Counted from the first letter of the stretch, positions 21,053 to 29,297 are shown. The stretch: DNA of 64,000 nucleotides from Methylobacterium brachythecii (GCF_014196345.1 NZ_JACIDN010000004.1:434001-498000); one strand, 5' to 3'. Notes: generated by a model not told the origin, from the sequence alone. A program made the numbers and translations.

Positions 21053-22678
21053 ATGACCCGTCCTGCCACCAAAGCGGGCCGCCCGGAAGCGGGCGCCCCC
21101 GGTCCCGTCCTCGCGACCTCGAAGAGCGGCATGGTCACGAGCCCGCACAGGCTGGCGAGCGAGGCCGGTCTCAAGGTTCTGCGCGAGGGCGGTGACGCGA
21201 TCGAGGCGGCGATCGCGATCGGCGGCGTGATCGCGGTAACCTATCCGCATTTCTGCGGCATCGGCGGCGACGCGATCTGGATCGTCGCCGACCGCGAGGG
21301 CCGGCGGACGACGTTGACCGGCATCGGCCAGGCAGCTTCCACCGCGCCTGCCTGCGCAGGCTCAATCCCGACGCGCGGCCCGCTCTCGACCCTCGCCTCG
21401 GCTTGCGTGGTCGACACCTGGCGCCTCGCTCAGGACTTTTCGCGCCGGCATTGGGGAGGGCGGATCAGCCTCTCGAACCTGCTCGATCCGGCTATCGGTT
21501 ATGCCGAGAACGGCTTTCCGTTCTCGGCCTCGCAGGCCTTCTGGACTGAATTCCGCCGGGCTGATCTGCCGGCGTGGCCCGGCTTCGTCCGGACCTTCCT
21601 GCACGAGGGCCGCGTCCCGTACGTCGGCGAGCCGTTTGTGCAGAAGGCTCTGGCACGCAGCCTCCGCCTGATCGCCGAAAACGGTCCGCGCGACTTCTAC
21701 GAGGGCGAACTCGCCGCCGCGCTCGCCGAGGGCCTCGCCGAAGTCGGCTCGCCCCTCACGGCCGAAGACCTACGCAACACGCACGCGCGGGAGGAGGCCC
21801 CGGCCACACTCGACTATCGCGGATTGACCCTGCTGGCTCCGCCGCCGCCTACCCAGGGCGTGACGACGCTCGCGATCATGGGCGTCCTGGAGCGCCTCGG
21901 ATTGTCGGACGTCGAGGAAGGTAGCGCCGATTACTTCCATCGCTGCGTCGAGGCGGTGAAGCAGGCCTTCCTCGACCGCGGCGAGATCGCGGACCCATCC
22001 TACGTCGCTCCCGCGGGCGATCTCTGGATCGGGGCGGATCGGCTCGCCGCGAAGGCGGCCGCGATCCGCTCGGATCGAGCCCTGGATTGGCCGCAGCCAT
22101 ACCGGACGGGCGACACGGTGTTCTTCGGTGCGACCGATGCGCAGGGCCGCAGCGTCAGCGTTCTCCAGAGCACCTATTTCGACTGGGGCAGCGGCGTCGT
22201 CGTGGGAGATACCGGCGTGCTCTGGCAGAACCGCGGCGCGGCCTTCAGCCTCGATCCGGCGAGCCCCAACGTCTACGAGCCGGGCAAGCGGCCGTTCTAC
22301 ACGCTGAACCCCGGTATGGCCCTGAAGAACGGGCGACCGCATATCCTCTACGGCACGCAAGGCGCCGATGGGCAGCCTCAGACCCTGTCCGTACTGCTGA
22401 CGCGGCTGATCGACTACGCCCTCGATCCGGCCGAAGCGCTGGCGCGCCCGCGCTTCCTGCTCGGACGCACGTTTTCCGACGAGCGCGACAGCCTGAAGCT
22501 GGAAAGCGACGTCGATCCGAGCGCCGTCGCGGCATTGCGCGAGCGCGGGCATGCGATCAGCTTGATCGAGGCCCGGAGCCCGCTGGCTGGGCAAGCCGGT
22601 GCCATCGTGATCGACAGCGACGGGCATTTGTCGGGCGCGCACGACCCGCGAAGCGACGGCCTCGCGCTCGGACTGTGA
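21053..22678 (+). CDS. Gamma-glutamyltransferase-fold Ntn hydrolase
   Basis: A 541-residue protein of the GGT superfamily. Landmarks are GMVTSPHRLASEAGLKVLREGGDAIEAAIA at the start, the PHFCGIGGDAI glycine motif and NRGAAFSLDP near the end. The self-cleavage Thr is probably Thr355 in GDTVFFG; the usual TTHxS sequence is reduced to TVFFG, which sets it apart from glutathione-type GGT. No signal peptide is evident, so it should be cytoplasmic. Divergent GGT relatives include oxamate amidohydrolase (HpxW); with an amidohydrolase beside it, a ureide or oxamate role is worth considering. Confidence 0.8.
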   Translation: MTRPATKAGRPEAGAPGPVLATSKSGMVTSPHRLASEAGLKVLREGGDAIEAAIAIGGVIAVTYPHFCGIGGDAIWIVADREGRRTTLTGIGQAASTAPACAGSIPTRGPLSTLASACVVDTWRLAQDFSRRHWGGRISLSNLLDPAIGYAENGFPFSASQAFWTEFRRADLPAWPGFVRTFLHEGRVPYVGEPFVQKALARSLRLIAENGPRDFYEGELAAALAEGLAEVGSPLTAEDLRNTHAREEAPATLDYRGLTLLAPPPPTQGVTTLAIMGVLERLGLSDVEEGSADYFHRCVEAVKQAFLDRGEIADPSYVAPAGDLWIGADRLAAKAAAIRSDRALDWPQPYRTGDTVFFGATDAQGRSVSVLQSTYFDWGSGVVVGDTGVLWQNRGAAFSLDPASPNVYEPGKRPFYTLNPGMALKNGRPHILYGTQGADGQPQTLSVLLTRLIDYALDPAEALARPRFLLGRTFSDERDSLKLESDVDPSAVAALRERGHAISLIEARSPLAGQAGAIVIDSDGHLSGAHDPRSDGLALGL

Positions 22679-22942
22679 CGTCGGCTGGAGGCGGCAGATC
22701 GACCGATTTCGCCGCCAGCCAGCCTCCCCTCGCCGACACGCTGCTCCGAGCGGTTGTCCACCCTGTGGCGCTTTGCGCCCAGCACGACGCTGCCCGCTCT
22801 AATGTGGGCACCCAGAGGCTGCGAGTATTCTGTTTCTTGGTCTTTGCGTCGAACGAAGATCAACGCTCCGCGGTAGTTGAAAAGAGCGGCTTCGCTGCTC
22901 GTCAATTTCCAAAACGTAAACAATGATCTTCTTGTAAGCTAA
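22679..22942. other. Intergenic region after the GGT-fold gene
   Basis: 264 bases with no supported gene. The last 140 bases are clearly lower in GC than the neighbourhood and end at an in-frame TAA directly before the aminotransferase stump, consistent with a rearrangement breakpoint near 22940. Confidence 0.5.
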
Positions 22943-23095
22943 TTCCGCATTGCCCATCTCGGCGAATGCACAGATCTGAAGCTGATTAGCGCTCTGTCCG
23001 GCGTGGAGATGGGTCTCGACGCGGCGAACGTGCCTTACCAGCGCGGCGGCGTGCTCGCCGCCATGTCGAGCTTGAGGGCCGAGCGCAACGATTGA
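22943..23095 (+). pseudogene. C-terminal stump of a class V aminotransferase (serine/alanine-glyoxylate type)
   Basis: Fifty codons without a start, directly after a TAA, read FRIAHLGECTDLKLISAL, then GVEMGLDAANVPYQRGGV and a short tail. This is the family C-terminus: compare FRIGHLGSLTEVMALSGI in BhcA and FRIGHVGDLNELSLLGAI in SgaA of this window. It is a different paralogue from both, closer to long-tailed serine-glyoxylate-type enzymes. The rest of the gene (about 350 codons) is absent upstream. Its stop overlaps the start of a 38-residue ORF. Confidence 0.72.
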
Positions 23096-23208
23096 AAATC
23101 GGCGACGATCCGTTGCATCCCGCGCACGGCTGGATGGCGGAGGCGACCTTTCGTCGTTACGTCGAGGCCGAGCAGGAGGGAGGTCCGTGGTGTTGCGGGA
23201 AAGCGTGA
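23092..23208 (+). CDS. Small ORF coupled to the aminotransferase stump
   Basis: A 38-residue ORF with a TTG start that overlaps the preceding TGA (TTGA), as in translationally coupled genes. The product begins MKIGDDPLHPAHGWMAEA and ends in a WCCGK motif. It overlaps the dioxygenase start by 22 bases. Composition and coupling suggest it was, or is, a real gene of the same former operon; no family is recognised. Confidence 0.4.
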   Translation: MKIGDDPLHPAHGWMAEATFRRYVEAEQEGGPWCCGKA

Positions 23209-23930
23209 CGGTCGAGTTCCCGGATGTCGGTACCATCTCCGCCGGCCTCGCCGCGGATGGCTTCGTCTATCTCGGACCCGACGCGATGCGCCGGCTTCTG
23301 GGAGCGGGCGCGTCGTCCGGCTGGCCCGGTTTCGCGGAAAGCTGGTCGTCCCTCGAGCGTGACGCGTTCATGGGCGATGGCGGCCAATACCGTCGTCGCC
23401 GGCATGCGATATTCCGCGGCTCGGGCACCGGCGTCGAGAGGCGACCTGGGCGGCCTCACTTCCAGGCCACGGCGTTCAATCGTCTCAACGGGGGGATCGC
23501 CCGGCACTTCGCGCCCGTGACGGCCGAGGTGGCGGACAGCCCTCTGACCCACAGGCTCCTCTCGGTATGCCTGCCGGCATTCGATCGAGGTTTGGCCGCA
23601 TCACGGCCGGCCTGGGACATCGAGATGCATCAGTTCCGCATCGAGGCTACGGGCCAGGATCACGGATTGCCCACCCCGGAGGGGTTGCATCGCGACGGTG
23701 TCGATTGGGTCCTGATGATGCTGGTGAACCGCGAGAACGTCACGGGTGGCACGACGACGATCGTCGATGCGACGGGAACGACCGTGGCCCAGCTTCAGAT
23801 GCGGCAGCCCTTCGAGACGATCATCGTGGACGATCGGCGCCTGCGGCACGGCGTTAGCCCGCTGACGGCGTTGGACCCTGCCGTGGTCGGCTATCGCGAC
23901 GTCCTGGTGGCGACCTACTCGGCGCTCTGA
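23187..23930 (+). CDS. 2-oxoglutarate/Fe(II) dioxygenase, amino-acid hydroxylase type
   Basis: A 247-residue protein of the 2OG-Fe dioxygenase family that includes free amino-acid hydroxylases such as L-isoleucine 4-hydroxylase. The iron facial triad is visible as H168-x-D170 (GLHRDGVDW) and H221 (RRLRHGVSPL), with R237 (GYRDVLV) placed to bind 2-oxoglutarate. The GTG start at 23187 follows GGAGGGAGG. Its end overlaps the end of bhcR on the other strand by 16 bases. Next to enzymes of beta-hydroxyaspartate metabolism, an amino-acid substrate is likely, but which one is unknown. Confidence 0.78.
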   Translation: MVLRESVTVEFPDVGTISAGLAADGFVYLGPDAMRRLLGAGASSGWPGFAESWSSLERDAFMGDGGQYRRRRHAIFRGSGTGVERRPGRPHFQATAFNRLNGGIARHFAPVTAEVADSPLTHRLLSVCLPAFDRGLAASRPAWDIEMHQFRIEATGQDHGLPTPEGLHRDGVDWVLMMLVNRENVTGGTTTIVDATGTTVAQLQMRQPFETIIVDDRRLRHGVSPLTALDPAVVGYRDVLVATYSAL

Positions 23931-24751
23931 ACACCGACGTGATGTGCGGCGCCGAGCCGCCGCGAGACGTCTGCCGCGGCCTGGGCCACCCACGTGCCGA
24001 TCTGGCGGACCTTGGCATCGGGCATCCTGACCGTCGGCCCGGAGACGGAGATTCCGGCGACGGCCTCTCCGTAGGCGTCGTGGATCGCGGCAGCGACGCA
24101 GCGCATTCCGATCGTCCGCTCCTCGTCGTCGAGGGCGTAGCCCGCCTCCCGGATGTTCAGAACCTCCCTGCGGAGTTGCTCGGGTCCGGCGATCGTTCGA
24201 TCGGTGAAGCGGGTGAGGTGCGCCGCCGCGATGAAGGCATCGAGCCTCGCTTCGTCGAAGGCGCTGAGCAACGCCTTGCCGATGCCCGAGGCGTGCAGCG
24301 GCGACTTCGTGCCGGGTGGAATGAAGGCACGGATCGTTTCCTGGGTCTCCATCTGGCTGACGAACAGCACCACCCCTTCGCGCTCGACGCCGAGGTTGGA
24401 CGTCTCGCCGGTCTTGGCCACGAGGTCGCGCATCACCGTGCGGCTGCGCTCGACGATGTTGGAATTGCGCAGGAAAGCCGAGCCGAGGCGGAAGGCCTCC
24501 GGGCCGACGAACCACTCCTGACGCTCGGGATTCACCTCGACGTATTGCCGTCGTTCGAGGGCCGCCAACACCCGATGCATCGTCGCCGTGGACTGCGTCA
24601 GGAGTCCGGCGAGTTCCGTCAGCGTCACGCCATCATGCGTCGCCAGGGCCTCCAGCACGTCGAGGGCGCGATCGAGCGCCTGAATGCCCGGCAGAGCCTG
24701 CGGCGGCAGGATGTTCTTGGGGCGGCCACGACGGCGAATCTGCTTCGACAT
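23915..24751 (-). CDS. bhcR: IclR-family regulator, probable BhcR
   Basis: A 278-residue regulator. A winged helix-turn-helix occupies residues 20-85 (ALDRALDVLEALATHDGVTLTELAGLL, STATMHRVLAALE) and an IclR effector domain follows (PLHASGIGKALLSAF, GYALDDEE, GMRCVAAAIHD, AVAGISVSGP). It is divergent from bhcABCD, with a 191-base AT-rich gap. The characterised BhcR of Paracoccus has the same place and family and responds to glyoxylate. The basic N-terminus (RRRGRPK) is an extra DNA-contact extension. Symbol by position and family. Confidence 0.88.
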   Translation of the reverse strand: MSKQIRRRGRPKNILPPQALPGIQALDRALDVLEALATHDGVTLTELAGLLTQSTATMHRVLAALERRQYVEVNPERQEWFVGPEAFRLGSAFLRNSNIVERSRTVMRDLVAKTGETSNLGVEREGVVLFVSQMETQETIRAFIPPGTKSPLHASGIGKALLSAFDEARLDAFIAAAHLTRFTDRTIAGPEQLRREVLNIREAGYALDDEERTIGMRCVAAAIHDAYGEAVAGISVSGPTVRMPDAKVRQIGTWVAQAAADVSRRLGAAHHVGVQSAE

Positions 24752-24942
24752 CGAGCCGAGTTACCGGCATTTTCCGCGAATAAAAAGTAGGTTTTGGAAT
24801 ACGCTTCCTGCCAATGAAAAATTATAAACCACTGATCTGGCGAGAAAATTTCTCCAAAAACGTATATTGAATAATGAATTTAAAAAAATTTACCGAGGCA
24901 GGTCCGCGTGTTAGCGCTGACTTAAGTCGAGGACGCGAGCCG
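24752..24942. promoter_or_regulatory. Divergent bhcR-bhcA control region with inverted repeats
   Basis: A 191-base gap much richer in A+T than its surroundings. It holds GGAA-TACGC-TTCC at 24796-24808, which resembles the TGGAA/TTCCA half-sites bound by IclR-type regulators, and a 13-base perfect inverted repeat GAGAAA-A-TTTCTC at 24842-24854. Both are good candidates for BhcR binding. The bhcA start used here (24943) leaves a leader that contains an alternative in-frame ATG at 24874. Confidence 0.6.
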
Positions 24943-26133
24943 ATGAGTACCCAGAACCCGATCTTCATTCCCGGGCCGACCAACATCCCGGACGTGCTGC
25001 GGAAGGCGGTGGACATGCCGACCATCGACCACCGCAGCCCGCTCTTCGCCGAGATCCTGCGGCCGGCGCTCGCGTCGGTGCGCAAGGTGCTGAAGTCCGC
25101 GGATGCCGAGATCTTTGTGTTTCCCTCGACCGGGACGGGCGGCTGGGAAACGGCCATCACGAACGTCCTGTCGCCCGGGGACGCGGTGCTGGCGACCCTC
25201 CACGGCCGCTTCAGCGAGCGTTGGATCGACATGTGCCGCCATCACGGCCTCGACATGCAGGTCGTCACGCAGGCCTGGGGCGACGGCATCCCGGCCGATC
25301 GTCTCGAAGAGATCCTCGCCGCCGACAAGCATCATCGGATCAAGGCCGTGCTCGGCACGCACAACGAGACGGCCACCGGTGTCCGGTCAGACATCTCGGC
25401 CGTGCGGCGCGCCTTGCACGCGACGCGGCATCCCGCCCTCTTGTTCGTCGACGGCGTCAGCTCGGTCGGCTGCATGGACTTCCGGATGGACGAGTGGGGC
25501 GTCGACGTCGCAGTCACCGGCAGTCAGAAGGGCTTCATGCTGCCGCCCGGGCTCGCGATCGTCGGGTTCTCGCGCCATGCCATCGCCGCTGCGGAACACG
25601 CCAAGCTCGCGCGCAACTTCTTCGATATCCGCGCGATGCGCGAATCCTATGCGGGGGGCGGGTATCCCTACACGCCTCCGGTCGGCCTGCTGAACGGCCT
25701 GCGGGTCGCCGGGGACATGCTGCTCGCGGAAGGCCTGGACAACGTCTTCGCGCGCCACTTCCGGATCGCCGAGGGTGTTCGGCGGGCGGTTGCGGCCTGG
25801 GGCCTGCGCCTCTGCGCCGCCCGACCCGAACTCTACTCGGACACCGTCAGCGCCATCCGAGTCCCCGACGGATTCGATGCCAACGCGGTCGTCTCGCACG
25901 CGCTGAACGCCTACGGCGTCTCGTTCGGCACTGGGCTCGGCGAGGTGGCCGGCAAGGTGTTCCGCATCGGGCACCTCGGCAGCCTGACCGAGGTCATGGC
26001 CCTGTCCGGAATCGCCACCGCGGAGATGGTCCTCGCCGATCTCGGGATTCCGATCCGGCTCGGATCCGGCGTGGCCGCCGCCCAGGAGCATTACCGGCAG
26101 AGCACGAGCGTCGCGCTGAAGAGGGCCGCATGA
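24943..26133 (+). CDS. bhcA: Aspartate-glyoxylate aminotransferase BhcA
   Basis: A 396-residue class V aminotransferase. In the beta-hydroxyaspartate cycle it moves the amino group of aspartate to glyoxylate, giving glycine and oxaloacetate. The PLP lysine is Lys196 in TGSQKGFMLPPG, and PSTGTGGWETAI near residue 60 binds the phosphate. The C-terminus FRIGHLGSLTEVMALSG is typical of glyoxylate-using members. It is clearly distinct from the serine-cycle SgaA elsewhere in the window. ATG 24943 follows GAGGACGCGAG. bhcB starts inside its stop. Confidence 0.9.
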   Translation: MSTQNPIFIPGPTNIPDVLRKAVDMPTIDHRSPLFAEILRPALASVRKVLKSADAEIFVFPSTGTGGWETAITNVLSPGDAVLATLHGRFSERWIDMCRHHGLDMQVVTQAWGDGIPADRLEEILAADKHHRIKAVLGTHNETATGVRSDISAVRRALHATRHPALLFVDGVSSVGCMDFRMDEWGVDVAVTGSQKGFMLPPGLAIVGFSRHAIAAAEHAKLARNFFDIRAMRESYAGGGYPYTPPVGLLNGLRVAGDMLLAEGLDNVFARHFRIAEGVRRAVAAWGLRLCAARPELYSDTVSAIRVPDGFDANAVVSHALNAYGVSFGTGLGEVAGKVFRIGHLGSLTEVMALSGIATAEMVLADLGIPIRLGSGVAAAQEHYRQSTSVALKRAA

Positions 26134-27095
26134 CGACCGAGGCATCCCTGTACATCCCGACGCTGGCGGACATGCTGACGGCCCGCACGCGGATCGACCC
26201 CTACATCCACCGCACGCCGGTCCTGACCTCGCGCATGCTGAACGAGCTCACGGGAGCGGAGCTGTTCTTCAAATGCGAGAACCTGCAGAAGGCCGGCGCC
26301 TTCAAGGCCCGCGGTGCCTCGAATGCCGTCTTCGGCCTGTCGGACGAGCAGGCCGCACGCGGGGTGGCCACGCATTCGAGCGGCAATCACGGCAGTTGCC
26401 TGTCCTATGCCGCCGGCCGCCGCGGCATTCCGTGCACGGTGGTCATGCCGCGCACCGCGCCGCAGGCGAAGAAGGATGCCGTCGCCGGCTATGGCGCACG
26501 GGTGGTGGAGTGCGAGCCCTCCACCTCGAGCCGTGAGGCGGTCTTCGCCGAGGTCGTCGCCGAGAGCGGGGCCGAGTTCGTGCATCCCTACAACGATCAC
26601 CGCGTCATCGCCGGGCAGGCGACCTGCTCGGCCGAGCTGATCGAGCAGGTCGAGGGGCTTGATGCGGTCGTGGCTCCGATCGGCGGTGGCGGCATGGTCT
26701 CCGGCACCTGCCTGACGCTGTCGAACCTGGCGCCGGGCATCCGGATCTACGCCGCCGAGCCTGAACAGGCCGATGACGCCTTCAGGAGTTTCAAGGCAGG
26801 ACGCATCATCGCCGACGACGCGCCCGACACCGTGGCCGACGGCCTCAAGGTGCCGCTGAAAGAGCTGACCTGGCACTTCGTGCGTGACCACGTCACCGAC
26901 ATCCACACGGTCTCCGAAGAGGAGATCGTCGCCGCGATGAAGCTGATCTGGAAGCGCCTGAAGATCGTGATGGAGGCGTCGAGTGCCGTCACGCTGGCTG
27001 CGATTCTCAAGAACCCGAGCGTCTTCGCCGGCAAGCGCGTCGGCCTGATCGTCACCGGCGGCAACGTCGACCTCGACAGATTGCCCTGGAACTGA
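26130..27095 (+). CDS. bhcB: Beta-hydroxyaspartate dehydratase BhcB
   Basis: A 321-residue fold-type II PLP enzyme of the serine/threonine dehydratase and serine racemase group. The PLP lysine is Lys59 in KAGAFKARGA, the substrate loop is SSGNHGSCLSYAA and the phosphate-binding glycines are PIGGGGMVSG. In the cycle it dehydrates beta-hydroxyaspartate to iminosuccinate. The 4-base ATGA overlap with bhcA and the 11-base gap to bhcC show one operon. By sequence alone a threonine dehydratase or serine racemase could not be excluded; the operon settles the call. Confidence 0.9.
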   Translation: MTTEASLYIPTLADMLTARTRIDPYIHRTPVLTSRMLNELTGAELFFKCENLQKAGAFKARGASNAVFGLSDEQAARGVATHSSGNHGSCLSYAAGRRGIPCTVVMPRTAPQAKKDAVAGYGARVVECEPSTSSREAVFAEVVAESGAEFVHPYNDHRVIAGQATCSAELIEQVEGLDAVVAPIGGGGMVSGTCLTLSNLAPGIRIYAAEPEQADDAFRSFKAGRIIADDAPDTVADGLKVPLKELTWHFVRDHVTDIHTVSEEEIVAAMKLIWKRLKIVMEASSAVTLAAILKNPSVFAGKRVGLIVTGGNVDLDRLPWN

Positions 27096-27106
27096 GGAGG
27101 GGACCC

Positions 27107-28270
27107 ATGAACGCACATGTGAACTTCGCCGATCTGGAAGTCGGCTTCGACGTTCCGGCGCTGCCGGGAATGAACGAGGCCGACATCCAGACGCCGTGCC
27201 TGGTCCTCGATCTGAACGCGCTGGAGCGCAACATCAGGAAGATGGGCGCCTACGCCAAGGCGCACGGCATGCGCCACCGCGCGCACGGCAAGATGCACAA
27301 ATCCGTCGACGTGCTGAAGCTGCAGATGGAGCTGGGCGGCGCCATCGGCGTATGCTGTCAGAAGATCTCGGAAGCGGAGGTCTTCGCGCGCGCCGGCATC
27401 AAGGACATCCTGGTCTCGAACCAAGTCCGCAACCCCGCCAAGATCGACCGCCTGGCGCGTCTGCCCAAATACGGTGCGCGCATCATCGTCTGCGTCGACG
27501 ATCGCGCCAACGTCGCGGAGCTCTCGGCGGCCGCGCAGAAGCACGGCACGGTGCTCGAATGCTTCGTCGAGATCGATTGCGGCGCCGGCCGCTGCGGGGT
27601 GAAGACGAGCGACGCGGTCGTCGAGATCGCCCGCGAGATCAGCACTGCACCCCAGCTCCGATTCGCCGGCCTCCAGGCTTATCAGGGCGCGATGCAGCAC
27701 ATCGACAGCTACGCCGAGCGGAAGGCCAAGCTCGATGCCGCCATCGCCCAGGTGACCGATGCGGTGACGGCTTTGAAGGCCGTCGGCCTCGAGCCGGAAC
27801 TGGTCTCCGGTGGCGGGACCGGGTCCTACTACTTCGAGTCCAACTCGAACGTCTTCAACGAGCTGCAATGCGGCTCCTACGCCTTCATGGATGCGGATTA
27901 CGGGCGCATCCAGGACAAGGACGGCCGGCGCATCGACCAGGGCGAGTGGGAGAACGCGCTCTTCCTGCTGACCTCGGTGATGAGCCACGCCAAGCCGCAT
28001 CTCGCCGTGGTCGATGCCGGCCTCAAGGCGCAATCGGTCGATAGCGGCCTGCCCTTCGTGTTCGGCCGCGACGACGTGAAATACATCAAATGTTCCGACG
28101 AGCACGGCGTCGTCGAGGACATCGATGGTGTCCTCAAGGTCAACGACAAGCTGCGGCTGGTGCCGGGCCATTGCGACCCGACCTGCAACGTCCACGACTG
28201 GTACGTCGGCGTCCGCGACGGCAAGGTCGAGACCCTCTGGCCAGTCTCGGCGCGCGGCAAAGCCTACTGA
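27107..28270 (+). CDS. bhcC: Beta-hydroxyaspartate aldolase BhcC
   Basis: A 387-residue fold-type III PLP enzyme of the D-threonine aldolase/alanine racemase N-terminal group. The probable PLP lysine is Lys62 in HRAHGKMHKS; the C-terminal metal-site His and Cys lie in VPGHCDPTCNVHDWYVG. In the cycle it condenses glycine with glyoxylate to beta-hydroxyaspartate, the carbon-bond-forming step. Length equals that of the characterised Paracoccus enzyme as I recall it. The start has GAGGAGGGG eight bases upstream. Confidence 0.92.
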   Translation: MNAHVNFADLEVGFDVPALPGMNEADIQTPCLVLDLNALERNIRKMGAYAKAHGMRHRAHGKMHKSVDVLKLQMELGGAIGVCCQKISEAEVFARAGIKDILVSNQVRNPAKIDRLARLPKYGARIIVCVDDRANVAELSAAAQKHGTVLECFVEIDCGAGRCGVKTSDAVVEIAREISTAPQLRFAGLQAYQGAMQHIDSYAERKAKLDAAIAQVTDAVTALKAVGLEPELVSGGGTGSYYFESNSNVFNELQCGSYAFMDADYGRIQDKDGRRIDQGEWENALFLLTSVMSHAKPHLAVVDAGLKAQSVDSGLPFVFGRDDVKYIKCSDEHGVVEDIDGVLKVNDKLRLVPGHCDPTCNVHDWYVGVRDGKVETLWPVSARGKAY

Positions 28271-28331
28271 ATCGTCGATCTAAGCCGTGTCGGAGGTGAA
28301 ACCTGCGGCACGGCACGCCCGAGGAACATCC

Positions 28332-29297
28332 ATGATCATCGTCCCCGAATCCCGGATCGCCGATCTCGTCTCGTCCAGCGAATGCTTGGTTGCGGTCGAG
28401 CAGGTCTTCGCCTCCATGGCGCGGCGGTCGGCCTACAACTTTCCGGTCATCCGCGAGGCGATCGGGCATGCGGACGCCCTGTACGGATTCAAGTCGGGCT
28501 TCGACCGCGAGAGCCTTGCGCTCGGCTTGAAATCGGGAGGCTTCTGGCCGGGCAACTTCGACAAGGGGCTGACCAATCACCAATCGACGGTCTTCCTGTT
28601 CGACGCCGATACCGGCCGCTGCCGCGCCGTGGTGGGCGGCAACCTGCTGACGGCTTTGCGCACCGCTGCGGCGTCGGCGGTCTCGATCAAGTACCTCGCG
28701 CGAACGGACTCGCGCGTGCTGGGCATGATCGGCGCCGGCCACCAGTCGACCTTCCAACTCCGGGCCGCCCTCGACCAGCGCCCCTTCGAGAAGGTGATCG
28801 GCTGGAACATCGAGCCCGCGGCGCTGAGCCGCCTCGAGGCGGTGGCGGCGGAGAAGGGCCTGCCTTTCGAAGCGGTCGATCTTGACGAGCTCGGCGCACA
28901 ATCCGACGTCATCGTCACCATCACCTCGTCCTTCGCGCCGATCCTCAAGGCCGCCCAGGTTCGCCCCGGCACCCATCTCGCCTGCATGGGGACCGACACC
29001 AAGGGCAAGCAGGAGGTCGAAGCCGAACTTCTGGCAAAAGCCAGTGTGTTCACCGACGAGATCGCCCAGTCGATTACGATCGGCGAGGCGCAGCATGCCA
29101 TCGGCCGCGGATTGTTGAGCGCCGAGGCGATTGCCGAGATCGGCGCGGTCATCAACGGCACGCATCCGGGCCGCCGCAGTGAAGACGAGATCACGCTGTT
29201 CGACGGCACCGGTGTCGGCCTGCAGGATCTCGCCGTCGCCTCGGCTGCGGTCGACGCCGCGGTCGCGAGAGGCGTGGCGATCACGGTCGACTTCTGA
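28332..29297 (+). CDS. bhcD: Iminosuccinate reductase BhcD
   Basis: A 321-residue member of the ornithine cyclodeaminase/mu-crystallin family. The Rossmann glycine motif is MIGAGHQSTFQ, the substrate region includes GFKSGFD and LKSGGFWPGN, and the late DGTGVGLQDLA motif is typical. In the cycle it reduces iminosuccinate with NADH to L-aspartate, which BhcA then uses. The ATG at 28332 lies 61 bases after bhcC and has AGGAAC upstream; a GTG at 28287 is less likely. It is the last gene of the bhcABCD unit. Confidence 0.9.
   Translation: MIIVPESRIADLVSSSECLVAVEQVFASMARRSAYNFPVIREAIGHADALYGFKSGFDRESLALGLKSGGFWPGNFDKGLTNHQSTVFLFDADTGRCRAVVGGNLLTALRTAAASAVSIKYLARTDSRVLGMIGAGHQSTFQLRAALDQRPFEKVIGWNIEPAALSRLEAVAAEKGLPFEAVDLDELGAQSDVIVTITSSFAPILKAAQVRPGTHLACMGTDTKGKQEVEAELLAKASVFTDEIAQSITIGEAQHAIGRGLLSAEAIAEIGAVINGTHPGRRSEDEITLFDGTGVGLQDLAVASAAVDAAVARGVAITVDF

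Noticed and set aside
24874..24942. Upstream in-frame ATG for bhcA at 24874
   Set aside because: The extra 23 residues are Lys-rich and not part of the enzyme family N-terminus; the ATG at 24943 gives the expected start and leaves the leader as promoter region.
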